A DNA stretch of 12,793 nucleotides from Thermoplasmata archaeon (GTDB taxonomy: Archaea > Thermoplasmatota > Thermoplasmata > UBA10834): positions 1-12,793 of the forward strand of contig DUKU01000177.1 in the NCBI GenBank assembly GCA_013329135.1. Direction: 5' to 3'. This document shows positions 6,399 through 12,793 of the stretch, in pieces. The translations under genes were made by a program, and so were the position numbers. The notes below the pieces were generated by a model. That model was not told the origin of the DNA and did not search any database. It saw only the letters and a list, made by a program, of their open reading frames with translations. Position 1 is the stretch's first letter. The number at the start of each line of letters is the position of its first letter.

Positions 6399-7463
6399 AT
6401 GGAATCCAAGGCGGAGAAGGTGCTGACCGAGCTGGTGCTCATGAGATCCCAGGACACGGACCCCATGGGGCCGGTCGCGGACTATGTCTCGAAGCACATG
6501 AAGAGGCTCGGAATGGATGTTCGCAGGTACGGCAAGGACGACAAGCCCTCGTTCGTGGGCGAGCACGGCAAGGGCGGGGTCATCCTGTCCGGGCACCTGG
6601 ACACGGTGCCTATAGGCACCGGCTGGACCAAGGAGCAGGGGGAGATGGTCGACGGCGTCATGTACGGCAGGGGGACGAACGACATGAAGGGCGGATGCGC
6701 GGCCATGCTGCTCGCGGCGGAGAAGCTGGTCGCCGCAGGCGTGCCCTTCGCCCTGTGCTTCACGACCGACGAGGAGACATCGATGGACGGCGCGGGCGCG
6801 GCGTCCAAGGATCCCGCGTTCCTGAAGGCGCCAGCGGTGGTCGTCACGGAGGCGACCGAGTTCGACATCGTTGTCAGGGAGAAGGGACTGGTGCAGTTCT
6901 CCATCACGACCAAGGGGAAGCCCGCGCACGCGAGCATGCCCCACCTGGGCGAGAACGCCATCGCTAAGATGGTCTCGGTGCTGTCGAAGCTCGAGGATGT
7001 CTACAGGCCGCCCAAGGACCCACTGGAGCAGATGACCCTCTGCGTCGACACAATCAGGGGCGGTACCGCGATGAACGTCATCCCGGACGAGTGCGTCGCC
7101 GAGGTGGATGTGAGATACCCGCCGCACATGAGCACGCAGGCGGTCCTCGAGCTGGTCAGACGCAAGATCGGGGACAAGGGGTACGAGGTCAAGATACTCC
7201 ACGAGCTGGACCCGGTCGGGACTGATCAGGACATAGAAGCGGTCAAGGTCATGAAGGATGTCGTCGGGCCGAAGGCCAAGGTGCTATCGGTACCCTACGC
7301 CACTGAGATGGTCATGTTCAAGGGGGTCAACAAGAAGCTGATGGTGTGCGGCCCCGGCGAATCCGCCGGATGCCACATACCGGATGAGAAGATACGCGTA
7401 GCGGACGTCGCGAAGGCGGCGGACATATACGCCGAATACTGCTCCCGCATGGCGAAGGGCTAG
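6399..7463 (+). CDS. M20 family metallopeptidase / deacylase (ArgE/DapE/CPG2 type)
   Basis: M20 proteins are two-zinc hydrolases that cleave dipeptides or acyl-amino acids; members include ArgE, DapE, LysK-type deacylases and carboxypeptidases. In this 354-residue protein the metal and catalytic motifs are intact: SGHLDTVP (H66, D68), GRGTNDMKGG (bridging D95), TTDEET (catalytic E125 and metal ligand E126), TEAT (E151) and the C-terminal CHIPDE (H326). The dimerisation insert spans about 158-270 and includes GKPAHASMPHLGENAI and GGTAMNVIPDEC. The exact substrate is unclear: motif spacing fits an ArgE/DapE-like enzyme, but no lysine or arginine biosynthesis gene is adjacent. ATG 6399 is preferred on SD spacing; ATG 6393 would add two residues. 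Its TAG stop shares a CTAG with the convergent asnS stop. Confidence 0.92.
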   Translation: MESKAEKVLTELVLMRSQDTDPMGPVADYVSKHMKRLGMDVRRYGKDDKPSFVGEHGKGGVILSGHLDTVPIGTGWTKEQGEMVDGVMYGRGTNDMKGGCAAMLLAAEKLVAAGVPFALCFTTDEETSMDGAGAASKDPAFLKAPAVVVTEATEFDIVVREKGLVQFSITTKGKPAHASMPHLGENAIAKMVSVLSKLEDVYRPPKDPLEQMTLCVDTIRGGTAMNVIPDECVAEVDVRYPPHMSTQAVLELVRRKIGDKGYEVKILHELDPVGTDQDIEAVKVMKDVVGPKAKVLSVPYATEMVMFKGVNKKLMVCGPGESAGCHIPDEKIRVADVAKAADIYAEYCSRMAKG

Positions 7464-8749
7464 GGGAACACCCTGGACACGGTCCTCGGGTACGGTATCG
7501 CGTCCCGTATGTGGTCCATCCTGCAGACCCAGGTCAAGAACCTCTCGACGCCCAGGCCGAAGCCTGAGTGCGGGACCGAACCGTACCTCCTCAGGTCGAG
7601 GTACCACGAGTACTTGTCCAGGCTCTCGCCCTTGTCCTTTAGCCGCTCGATCAAGAGGGCGTTGTCCGTCTCCCTCTCGCTGCCCCCTATGATCTCGCCG
7701 AAGCCTTCGGGCGCCAGGAGGTCGGTGTTCTTGTATGTCCTCGGGTCGTCCGAGTTCTCCTTCATGTAGAACGGCTTCAGCTCCTTCGGATAGTTCATGA
7801 TGAACATGGGCAAGCCGCTGTCCTTGGTGAGCTCGCGCTCCTCGACCGCCCCGAAGTCTGAGCCCCAGCTGACGTCGAGGCCCTTCGCCTGGAGTCTCTC
7901 GATGGCCTCGCCATACGGGATCCTGTCGAACGGCGGGACGACACGCCTCAGGTCCGCCGGATCCCGCTTGAACAGTTCGAGCTCGGGCCTGCAATCGTCC
8001 GCGGCCCTGTGCAGCATCGCGGTCACGAGCTCCTCCTGGACCTTCATGTTCTCGTCGTTATCGACCCAGGCGGCCTCCATCTCGAGGTGCCAGAACTCCG
8101 CCAGGTGCCTCGGCGTCCTCGACTTCTCGGCCCTGAACGAAGGGGTTAGGGAGAACACCTTGTCGCACGAGTATATGAGCGATTCCAGGTAGAACTGAGC
8201 GCTCTGGGATAGATAGGCCATCCTGTCGAAGTACTTGATCTGGAAGAGCTGAGTGCTATCCTCCGCAGCGACGCCTGTGATGATGGGGGGGTTGACCTCG
8301 ACGTAGTCGTTCTCATGGAACCACTCCCTCGCGCCCATCAGGAGAGAGTCCTTGATACGCATGGCCGCGGTCTGCTCCCTGGACCGTATCCAGAGGTGGC
8401 GCAGGTCGAGGAGCAGCTCTGTGCTCTGGTACTCTGTGATCGGGAACGGCTCCGCAGGGCCAACAAGGGTGAATCTGGACGCTCTGACCTCGTACCCTCC
8501 GGGGGCGCGCTTGTCCTCAGCCACCGTTCCCTCGATGATGACCGAGGACTCGATGCCCGAGTTCGTGGCGGCGATGAAATCTGGCTCGGGCGCGACGCCC
8601 TTCTTCACAGTGACCTGGACAATGCCAGTCGAATCTCTGAGCACGGCGAACACTATGCCCCCGCTGCTCCGGGTCCGGTATATCCAACCCCTCACCTGCA
8701 CGGTCTTGCCGACCATGTCCTTCGAGAGGGCGTCCCTTATCGCGACCAT
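7460..8749 (-). CDS. asnS: Asparaginyl-tRNA synthetase
   Basis: This class IIb synthetase attaches asparagine to tRNA-Asn in the cytoplasm. The 429 residues match the archaeal length. An N-terminal OB-fold anticodon-binding domain (about 15-98, VQVRGWIYRTRSSGGIVFAVLRDSTG) precedes the catalytic core. Motif 1 lies near VEVNPPIIT (150-158), motif 2 is FRAEKSRTPRHLAEFWHLE (205-223) and motif 3 is GFGLGVER (396-403). AsnRS rather than AspRS is shown by AEKSRT in motif 2 (AspRS typically has AEEHNT), by GEIIGGSERE, and by WYLDLRRYGSVPHSGFGLG. The enzyme implies direct Asn-tRNA formation rather than sole reliance on amidation of Asp-tRNA. ATG 8749 lies 30 nt after the first base of a clear TATA box, so the mRNA is probably leaderless. 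The frame is open further upstream only by chance. Confidence 0.94.
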   Translation of the reverse strand: MVAIRDALSKDMVGKTVQVRGWIYRTRSSGGIVFAVLRDSTGIVQVTVKKGVAPEPDFIAATNSGIESSVIIEGTVAEDKRAPGGYEVRASRFTLVGPAEPFPITEYQSTELLLDLRHLWIRSREQTAAMRIKDSLLMGAREWFHENDYVEVNPPIITGVAAEDSTQLFQIKYFDRMAYLSQSAQFYLESLIYSCDKVFSLTPSFRAEKSRTPRHLAEFWHLEMEAAWVDNDENMKVQEELVTAMLHRAADDCRPELELFKRDPADLRRVVPPFDRIPYGEAIERLQAKGLDVSWGSDFGAVEERELTKDSGLPMFIMNYPKELKPFYMKENSDDPRTYKNTDLLAPEGFGEIIGGSERETDNALLIERLKDKGESLDKYSWYLDLRRYGSVPHSGFGLGVERFLTWVCRMDHIRDAIPYPRTVSRVFP

Positions 8750-8771
8750 CCAGATGCTGAAGCCCAAATCC

Positions 8772-8780
8772 GAATATAAG
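8772..8780 (-). promoter_or_regulatory. TATA box of asnS
   Basis: Read on the minus strand this is CTTATATTC. The first T of the TATA-like octamer (8779) is 30 nt from ATG 8749, placing the transcription start at or next to the start codon. It shares an 85-bp divergent region with the GNAT promoter. Confidence 0.7.
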
Positions 8781-8804
8781 CCCTTCGGACGCCGGCGCAA
8801 CGGA

Positions 8805-8811
8805 CTTATCG
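8805..8811 (+). promoter_or_regulatory. TATA-like element of the GNAT gene
   Basis: CTTATCG is a modest TATA match whose first T of the core (8806) is 29 nt before GTG 8835, again predicting a leaderless mRNA. Confidence 0.5.
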
Positions 8812-8834
8812 CAGCTGGTTCGTACCGTCCGTCC

Positions 8835-9311
8835 GTGAAGGTCAGGAAGGCCGGTCCGCGGGACCTCCCGAGCCTGATACGGCTCGAGGAGGAGTGCTTC
8901 GGGGTAGAGAAGTTCTCAGAGAACACGCTGATGGCATTCCTCATGAGGGACGATGCGTTCGCGCTCGTGGCCGAAGAGATGGGGGAGGTCCTGGGAGCGG
9001 CCCTGTGCCTGTGCTCCGACAGTCGCGCCGAGGGCAGGGTCGCCTCGATGGCTGTCCTCGAACAGCGGAGGAGGAACGGCGTCGCCACGCTCCTGCTGCG
9101 CGAAGCCGAGGGGTCTTTCGAGAAGAGGGACGCCAGGACCTGCGGGCTGGAGGTCGACGTCGCCAACGAACCTGCGATAGCGCTCTACCTCAAGCACGGC
9201 TACTCCTTGAGGGCGATCATTAGGGACTACTACGGTGCTGGCAGGCACGCGTACATCATGGAGAAGGTCCTGCCGTCGAAGAAGCGCAAGGTCAGCGTTC
9301 GGCCCTCTTGA
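8835..9311 (+). CDS. GNAT acetyltransferase, RimI/Ard1-like
   Basis: GNAT enzymes transfer acetyl from acetyl-CoA to amines; archaeal RimI/Ard1 relatives acetylate protein N-termini. From GTG 8835 the product is 158 residues, the usual single-domain size. The start KVRKAGPRDLPSLIRLEEECF is a standard GNAT beginning. The acetyl-CoA pyrophosphate loop is RRNGVA (R79 to A84) after strand VASMAVLE. GLEVDVANEPAIALYLKHGY (104-123) and the RDYYGAGRHAYIMEKVL end (130-146) are characteristic of the RimI/Ard1 branch. A short basic tail (KKRKVSVRPS) is partly encoded in the 20 bp that overlap the ileS 3' end. Its divergent partner is asnS. A substrate other than protein N-termini cannot be excluded. Confidence 0.85.
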   Translation: MKVRKAGPRDLPSLIRLEEECFGVEKFSENTLMAFLMRDDAFALVAEEMGEVLGAALCLCSDSRAEGRVASMAVLEQRRRNGVATLLLREAEGSFEKRDARTCGLEVDVANEPAIALYLKHGYSLRAIIRDYYGAGRHAYIMEKVLPSKKRKVSVRPS

Positions 9312-12300
9312 CCAGCAGCTCCAAAGGCATCTTGTCCACGGTCCATTTCCTGGCGCCCTCGACGGAGGGGTTCCTATCGACCGAGCGGGCGTGGGTCTCG
9401 TGGGATATGTGGGACTTGTACGAGGTTATCGCCTCCTCGATGTCCCGATGGGCGTTGTACTCCACCGCGACCTCGTCCTCGAACCGCAGCCCTTGCTCCT
9501 TGCGCATGTGCTGCACACGCCGGACGACCTCCCTGGCCAGCCCCTCGATCCTGAGCCTCTTGTCGACTCCCAGCGATATGTAGACGTGCATCTCCCCGGC
9601 ACTGGCGTGGGCGAACCCGCTCTTCTGCCTCTCCGATACGACCACGTCCTCCTCGTACAGGTCGAATCCCCCGAGCCTGACCTTGCCTTTCGCTCTGAGA
9701 TGTGTCACGAGCTCGTTCCCGTCCATCTGCTCCAGCATGCGAGAGACCTCGGATGCGGATTCCTTGTACCTCGGCCCGATGGTCCTCAGGTTGGGGGAGA
9801 CCACGAACTCCACCATGCTCTCCCTCGACTCGACGCACTCGACCCTCTTGACATTGAGCTCCTCCGAGAGCATCTTCTCGTACCTGCGCAGGATCCAGGC
9901 GCTGTCCCTGCCAGCCGAGATGACGGCCTCGTCGAGCGGCTGCCTCAGCTTCACGTTCGCGCCCCGTCTCGCGGTCCTCCCGACCTCGACTGCCTGCCTA
10001 ACCAGGGCCATCTGGGACTCGAGGGACGGGTCGATCTGGACGTCGTCGGCGACAGGGAAGGCCTCGAGGTGCACGGACCCTTTCGGACCCATGAGGCATC
10101 TGTACAGCCAATCCGAGAAGAACGGCGCCGCTGGAGCCATCATGAGCGAGAGGGACGTCAAGCACTCGTGGAGCGTCGCGTGGGCGGAGAACCGGTCCTC
10201 AGGGTCGCTCTCTACCCAGAAGCGTCTCCTGGACCTGCGGACGTACCAGCTGCTGAGGTCGTCGATGAACCGGACGATCGCGCGGACCGCGGATTGGATC
10301 TCGAGGGCGTCGAACCCCGACCTCACGTCCTTCACGGTCGAGTTAAGCCTGGAGACTATCCACCTGTCGAGATCATGGGTCCGCTCCTTGGCCTTCTGAC
10401 CAGTGTAACCGTAGACGTTCGCATTCGACGAGTAGAAGGCGTACAGGTTCAGGACCGTGGTGAACGTGCCGAACATGGCCTTCCTCACGTCATCCATGGA
10501 GAACCGAACCGGCTGCCAGACAGTGGACCCGAGCAGGTACAGCCTCGCAGCGTCCGCGCCAACGGACGAGAAAACCTCACCCGGCGACACGGTGTTCCCA
10601 GACGAGGGTTTCATGACCCTTCCCTTGTCGTCCAGCAGATGTCCGAGCACGAGCACTGATCTGAACGCGGGGGCGTCGAACAGCAGCGTGCTGACCACGT
10701 GCTGCGTGTAGAACCAGCCCCTCGTCTGGTCCGCCGATTCCGTGATGAAATCGATGGACCTGTGGGTCTCGAACTCGGCCATGTTCTCGAAAGGATAATG
10801 ATACTGTGCGAACGGGGCGCAGCCGGAGTCGTACCAGCAGTCCATCACATGATGCTCTCTGGACATCTGGCCCCCGCACTCGAGGCAGCGGAGATTCACA
10901 GCGTCGATGTACGGCCGGTGCAGGTCCAGGGAGGCCGGGAGCGGGGTGACGGAGAGCTCCGATAGTTCCTGGACGCTCCCGACGCAGACCTGGTGCCCCT
11001 TGTCGCACGTCCAGACGGGAAGAGGCGTGCCCCAGTACCTGCTCCTGCTGACAGACCAGTCCTTCGCGTCCTCGATGAAATCTCCGAACCTGCCATCCCT
11101 GTAGGCCTCCGGCACCCACCTGATGCCTGCATTGAGCTGGACCATCCGCGATTTCGCCTCCGAGGCGCGCACGGACCAGACCTTCCTCAGCTTGTGCATC
11201 AGCGGGCTGTGGCACCGCCAGCAGAAGGGGCTCGACCGCCTGACCAGGCCCCACCTGAACAGGAGACCTCTGGCCTCTACCATGCGGACGACCTCTGACG
11301 AGGCGTCATGGACGCTCCTGCCGGAGAGCTCCGGTACGGCGTCGGTGAACCTGCCGGTATCATCCACGGGATCGAAGAGGGGCACACCCTCGGCTGCGCC
11401 TATCTCGTGGTCGGCCGACGCGTACGGGGGGGACACGTGCATGATGCCTGTGCCTTCCTCCTTGGAGACATCCTGCGAGTCGACGATCCTGAAGCCGCGG
11501 CCGCCGAAGTTGTGAAACTCGAATATGGGTTCGTAGGACAGGCCGACGAGCTCAGAGCCCTGCATTGTCTTCACTGCCTTGGCCGACGGCCCCAGGAGCT
11601 GGGCCTTCTCCTCGGCCACGAGCAGCTGCTCGCCCGCAAGGTCGAACATCGCGTACCGCTTCGACCCGTCCACCGCCAAGAGGGCGTTCGCGACCAATGC
11701 CCAAGGCGATTCGGTGTACACGAGCGCGGATGCGTCAAGGGATGGGATCCTGAACCTGACCATGACCCATCTGACCTCGGTCTCCTCGAAGCCGAGGGCC
11801 ACCTCGTGGGTGCTGAGGGATGTGCCACACCTGGGACAGTAGGGGACGACCTGAGCTGCCTTCTTCAGGAGGCCGTTCGAATGCAGCTGCTTGAGGGACC
11901 ACCAGACGCTCTCGATGTACTCGTTCGACATCGTCAGATAGGCGTCCTCGTAATCGATCCCGTAGCCCATCCGGCGGCTCATCTCCTCCCAGTCCGCTTT
12001 GTAACGCATGACGCTCTCGCGGCACAGCGCATTGAACCTTTCCACGCCGTAGGACTCTATCGCCGCCTTTCCGTCGACGCCTAGGCTCCTCTCCACCTCG
12101 AGCTCGACCGGAAGCCCGTGGCAGTCCCAGCCCGCGATGTACGGGACGACCATGCGGCCGTTCATGATATGATACCTGAGGAAGGCGTCCTTCACTGCGC
12201 GCGTGAGCGCGTCCCCCATGTGCGGCGGCCGGTTCGCTGTCGGAGGGCCTTCGCAGAAGACAAGAGGTTCTCCGCCCCGCATCCGCTCCTTGACCTTGGA

Positions 12301-12390
12301 GAGGATGTTCTCCTCTCCCCAGAGCGCCAAGACCTCTGCCTCGATCTGAGGCAGGGTCTCCCCGGCGGGTTCTCGGTAGCACCTCTTCAT
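9292..12390 (-). CDS. ileS: Isoleucyl-tRNA synthetase with non-canonical class I signatures
   Basis: IleRS charges tRNA-Ile and edits mischarged valine. The 1032-residue protein has the full architecture: Rossmann catalytic domain with GWDCHGLPVELEVE (87-100), zinc-type CPRCG (185-189), and the CP1 editing domain (about 200-400) with GTGIMHVSPP. CWRCHSPL follows, then DQTRGWFYT, and the anticodon-binding part with LDRWIVSRLN and SSWYVRRSRRRFW. The signature motifs are odd. HIGH is HMGD (57-60, in PPTANRPPHMGDAL) and KMSKS is VMKPS (592-596, in DDKGRVMKPSSGN), so the second lysine is replaced by proline. The editing-site TTTPWTL peptide is TESPWAL (226-232). I re-read these codons from the DNA and found no frameshift. 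ATG 12390 has a GGAGG ten bases upstream. It could be the sole IleRS or a second, specialised copy. Confidence 0.95.
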   Translation of the reverse strand: MKRCYREPAGETLPQIEAEVLALWGEENILSKVKERMRGGEPLVFCEGPPTANRPPHMGDALTRAVKDAFLRYHIMNGRMVVPYIAGWDCHGLPVELEVERSLGVDGKAAIESYGVERFNALCRESVMRYKADWEEMSRRMGYGIDYEDAYLTMSNEYIESVWWSLKQLHSNGLLKKAAQVVPYCPRCGTSLSTHEVALGFEETEVRWVMVRFRIPSLDASALVYTESPWALVANALLAVDGSKRYAMFDLAGEQLLVAEEKAQLLGPSAKAVKTMQGSELVGLSYEPIFEFHNFGGRGFRIVDSQDVSKEEGTGIMHVSPPYASADHEIGAAEGVPLFDPVDDTGRFTDAVPELSGRSVHDASSEVVRMVEARGLLFRWGLVRRSSPFCWRCHSPLMHKLRKVWSVRASEAKSRMVQLNAGIRWVPEAYRDGRFGDFIEDAKDWSVSRSRYWGTPLPVWTCDKGHQVCVGSVQELSELSVTPLPASLDLHRPYIDAVNLRCLECGGQMSREHHVMDCWYDSGCAPFAQYHYPFENMAEFETHRSIDFITESADQTRGWFYTQHVVSTLLFDAPAFRSVLVLGHLLDDKGRVMKPSSGNTVSPGEVFSSVGADAARLYLLGSTVWQPVRFSMDDVRKAMFGTFTTVLNLYAFYSSNANVYGYTGQKAKERTHDLDRWIVSRLNSTVKDVRSGFDALEIQSAVRAIVRFIDDLSSWYVRRSRRRFWVESDPEDRFSAHATLHECLTSLSLMMAPAAPFFSDWLYRCLMGPKGSVHLEAFPVADDVQIDPSLESQMALVRQAVEVGRTARRGANVKLRQPLDEAVISAGRDSAWILRRYEKMLSEELNVKRVECVESRESMVEFVVSPNLRTIGPRYKESASEVSRMLEQMDGNELVTHLRAKGKVRLGGFDLYEEDVVVSERQKSGFAHASAGEMHVYISLGVDKRLRIEGLAREVVRRVQHMRKEQGLRFEDEVAVEYNAHRDIEEAITSYKSHISHETHARSVDRNPSVEGARKWTVDKMPLELLVKRAER

Positions 12391-12400
12391 GCAACAGACG

Positions 12401-12405
12401 CCTCC
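12401..12405 (-). promoter_or_regulatory. Shine-Dalgarno site for ileS
   Basis: GGAGG on the minus strand ends ten bases before ATG 12390. Unlike the leaderless genes here, ileS seems to have a leader of about 40 nt. Confidence 0.5.
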
Positions 12406-12453
12406 AAAAGGGTTCTATCACAAACTCGGCAATGGTGGCACGAATCAGCCTAT

Positions 12454-12463
12454 GATTATAATC
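12454..12463 (-). promoter_or_regulatory. Palindromic TATA element, likely ileS promoter
   Basis: GATTATAATC is a perfect 10-bp palindrome. Read on the minus strand it predicts a transcription start near 12432, about 42 nt before the ileS ATG. Being symmetric, it gives no direction by itself. Confidence 0.5.
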
Positions 12464-12512
12464 AGGAGCTGGCCAGCCGAGTTCATCGGATTGTTTGGAA
12501 CGACGGGGACGA

Positions 12513-12520
12513 TATATAAT
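12513..12520. promoter_or_regulatory. Second AT-rich TATA-like element
   Basis: TATATAAT is the strongest TATA match in this intergenic region. On the plus strand it would start RNA near 12542, within the inverted repeat at 12532-12557 and nearly 200 bases before the next gene. On the minus strand (ATTATATA) it would give ileS a leader of about 100 nt. Confidence 0.4.
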
Positions 12521-12531
12521 ACCTAGTCGCG

Positions 12532-12557
12532 GCCGATGGACGATATTGGGCATCGGC
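12532..12557. repeat. Inverted repeat, 7-bp arms
   Basis: GCCGATG (12532-12538) and CATCGGC (12551-12557) are exact reverse complements around a 12-base spacer. The repeat sits just downstream of TATATAAT and could be an operator or the first stem of a structured RNA. A second, weaker pair, ATGAC/GTCAT (12580-12584 and 12592-12596), lies 23 bp further on. Confidence 0.4.
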
Positions 12558-12722
12558 AGGGTTCGGGGGCCCAGCGGCCATGACTAGCCTTGTCATACCA
12601 GGCGCCGGGATTGCTGGCTCGCATAAGGGGACCAAAAGGCATTTAAGAAAGTACTAAATAATAGAGGACATATAGCGCGCCAGCGTGCAATCCATGGCCT
12701 CGGGTGGTGCCCAGGGCCAGAT

Positions 12723-12729
12723 GGGGTGA
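12723..12729 (+). promoter_or_regulatory. Shine-Dalgarno site for the last, partial gene
   Basis: GGGGTGA resembles the archaeal GAGGTGA core and ends six bases before ATG 12736. Confidence 0.45.
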
Positions 12730-12735
12730 ACACGG

Positions 12736-12793
12736 ATGGAAGAGCCCTTGTGCAACGTAGAGTTTCTGAAGAGCAACGCATCGTACGTGGCTA
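12736..12793 (+). CDS. Start of a protein-coding gene cut by the window edge, unidentified
   Basis: The frame begins at ATG 12736 (MEEPLCNVEFLKSNASYVA) and stays open to the last base, giving 19 codons. An in-frame stop at 12727-12729 makes 12736 the first possible start, and a plausible SD and several AT-rich promoter candidates lie upstream. Nineteen residues are too few to name a family. Confidence 0.5.
   Translation, partial: MEEPLCNVEFLKSNASYVA

Larger units (their letters stand above)
12391..12735. other. 345-bp intergenic region between ileS and a new rightward gene
   Basis: This is the longest non-coding stretch in the window. It holds the ileS SD and promoter, two TATA-like elements (12454-12463, 12513-12520), inverted repeats (12532-12557, 12580-12596), a GC-rich block (about 12560-12620) and an AT-rich block. 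In the AT-rich block TTTAAGAA (12642-12649), TAAATAAT (12655-12662) and CATATAG (12669-12675) could each serve the downstream gene. A tiny frame ATG 12694 to TGA 12729 (11 codons plus stop, MASGGAQGQMG) ends inside the SD of the next gene. I see no tRNA T-loop or other known RNA. Confidence 0.5.

Noticed and set aside
7460..8749. Aspartyl-tRNA synthetase
   Set aside because: Motif 2 AEKSRT, GEIIGGSERE and WYLDLRRYGSVPHSGFG are AsnRS features.
9235..10659. 474-codon plus-strand open frame opposite ileS
   Set aside because: It is antisense to conserved IleRS sequence, with typical shadow composition (His, Leu, Pro, Arg, Val).
12530..12740. tRNA or other classical RNA gene near the right edge
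   Set aside because: There is no T-loop sequence, acceptor-stem pairing or C/D-box pattern on either strand that I could support.
12593..12781. 62-codon minus-strand open frame
   Set aside because: It covers the AT-rich promoter block and the start of the rightward gene, has no SD or TATA at its start, and has a composition unlike a protein.

Overview
This is a GC-rich archaeal chromosome segment. The evidence is an archaeal-type ribosomal stalk operon (L1, P0-like L10, P1-like L12), an Orc1/Cdc6 initiator, an archaeal AsnRS, a DUF835 protein, and TATA boxes placed for largely leaderless transcription. DUF835 and the general gene content suggest a euryarchaeal-grade organism, perhaps Thermoplasmatota. 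That placement is an inference from memory of family distribution and is not proven here. Third codon positions are mostly G or C in every gene, with frequent AGG arginine codons. I see no sign of recently acquired DNA: no mobile element, CRISPR array, tRNA or rRNA gene.

Layout. Positions 1-1775 (+) hold the 3' part of rpl1, then rplP0 and rpl12, a tightly spaced translation operon with strong Shine-Dalgarno (SD) sites. A short spacer with a perfect 18-bp palindrome separates it from a small unrecognised helical protein on the minus strand (about 1873-2169, 5' end unresolved). From 2335 to 7463 (+) run orc1/cdc6, a stand-alone DUF835 protein, gcvT (glycine cleavage T protein), an M42 metallo-aminopeptidase and an M20 metallopeptidase. 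The last three are packed end to end and probably co-transcribed. The M20 gene ends head-on against asnS (minus, 7460-8749), the two stop codons sharing one CTAG. An 85-bp divergent promoter region drives asnS leftward and a RimI-like GNAT acetyltransferase rightward (8835-9311). The GNAT 3' end overlaps the 3' end of ileS (minus, 9292-12390) by 20 bp. A 345-bp intergenic region follows, with several TATA-like elements and inverted repeats, and then the first 19 codons of a probable new gene (from 12736).

Themes. Most genes serve translation (stalk proteins, two aminoacyl-tRNA synthetases, possibly N-terminal acetylation) or peptide and one-carbon turnover (M42, M20, GcvT), with one replication initiator. 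Several start codons sit about 29-30 nt after the first base of a TATA-like element, the geometry expected for leaderless mRNAs, while genes inside operons and ileS have SD sites. I used this to move the DUF835 start to 3582. The most unusual item is the isoleucyl-tRNA synthetase: its class I signatures are non-canonical (HMGD for HIGH, VMKPS for KMSKS) and its editing-site threonine-rich peptide is altered, although the rest of the enzyme is intact. I did not find a convincing novel multi-gene system.
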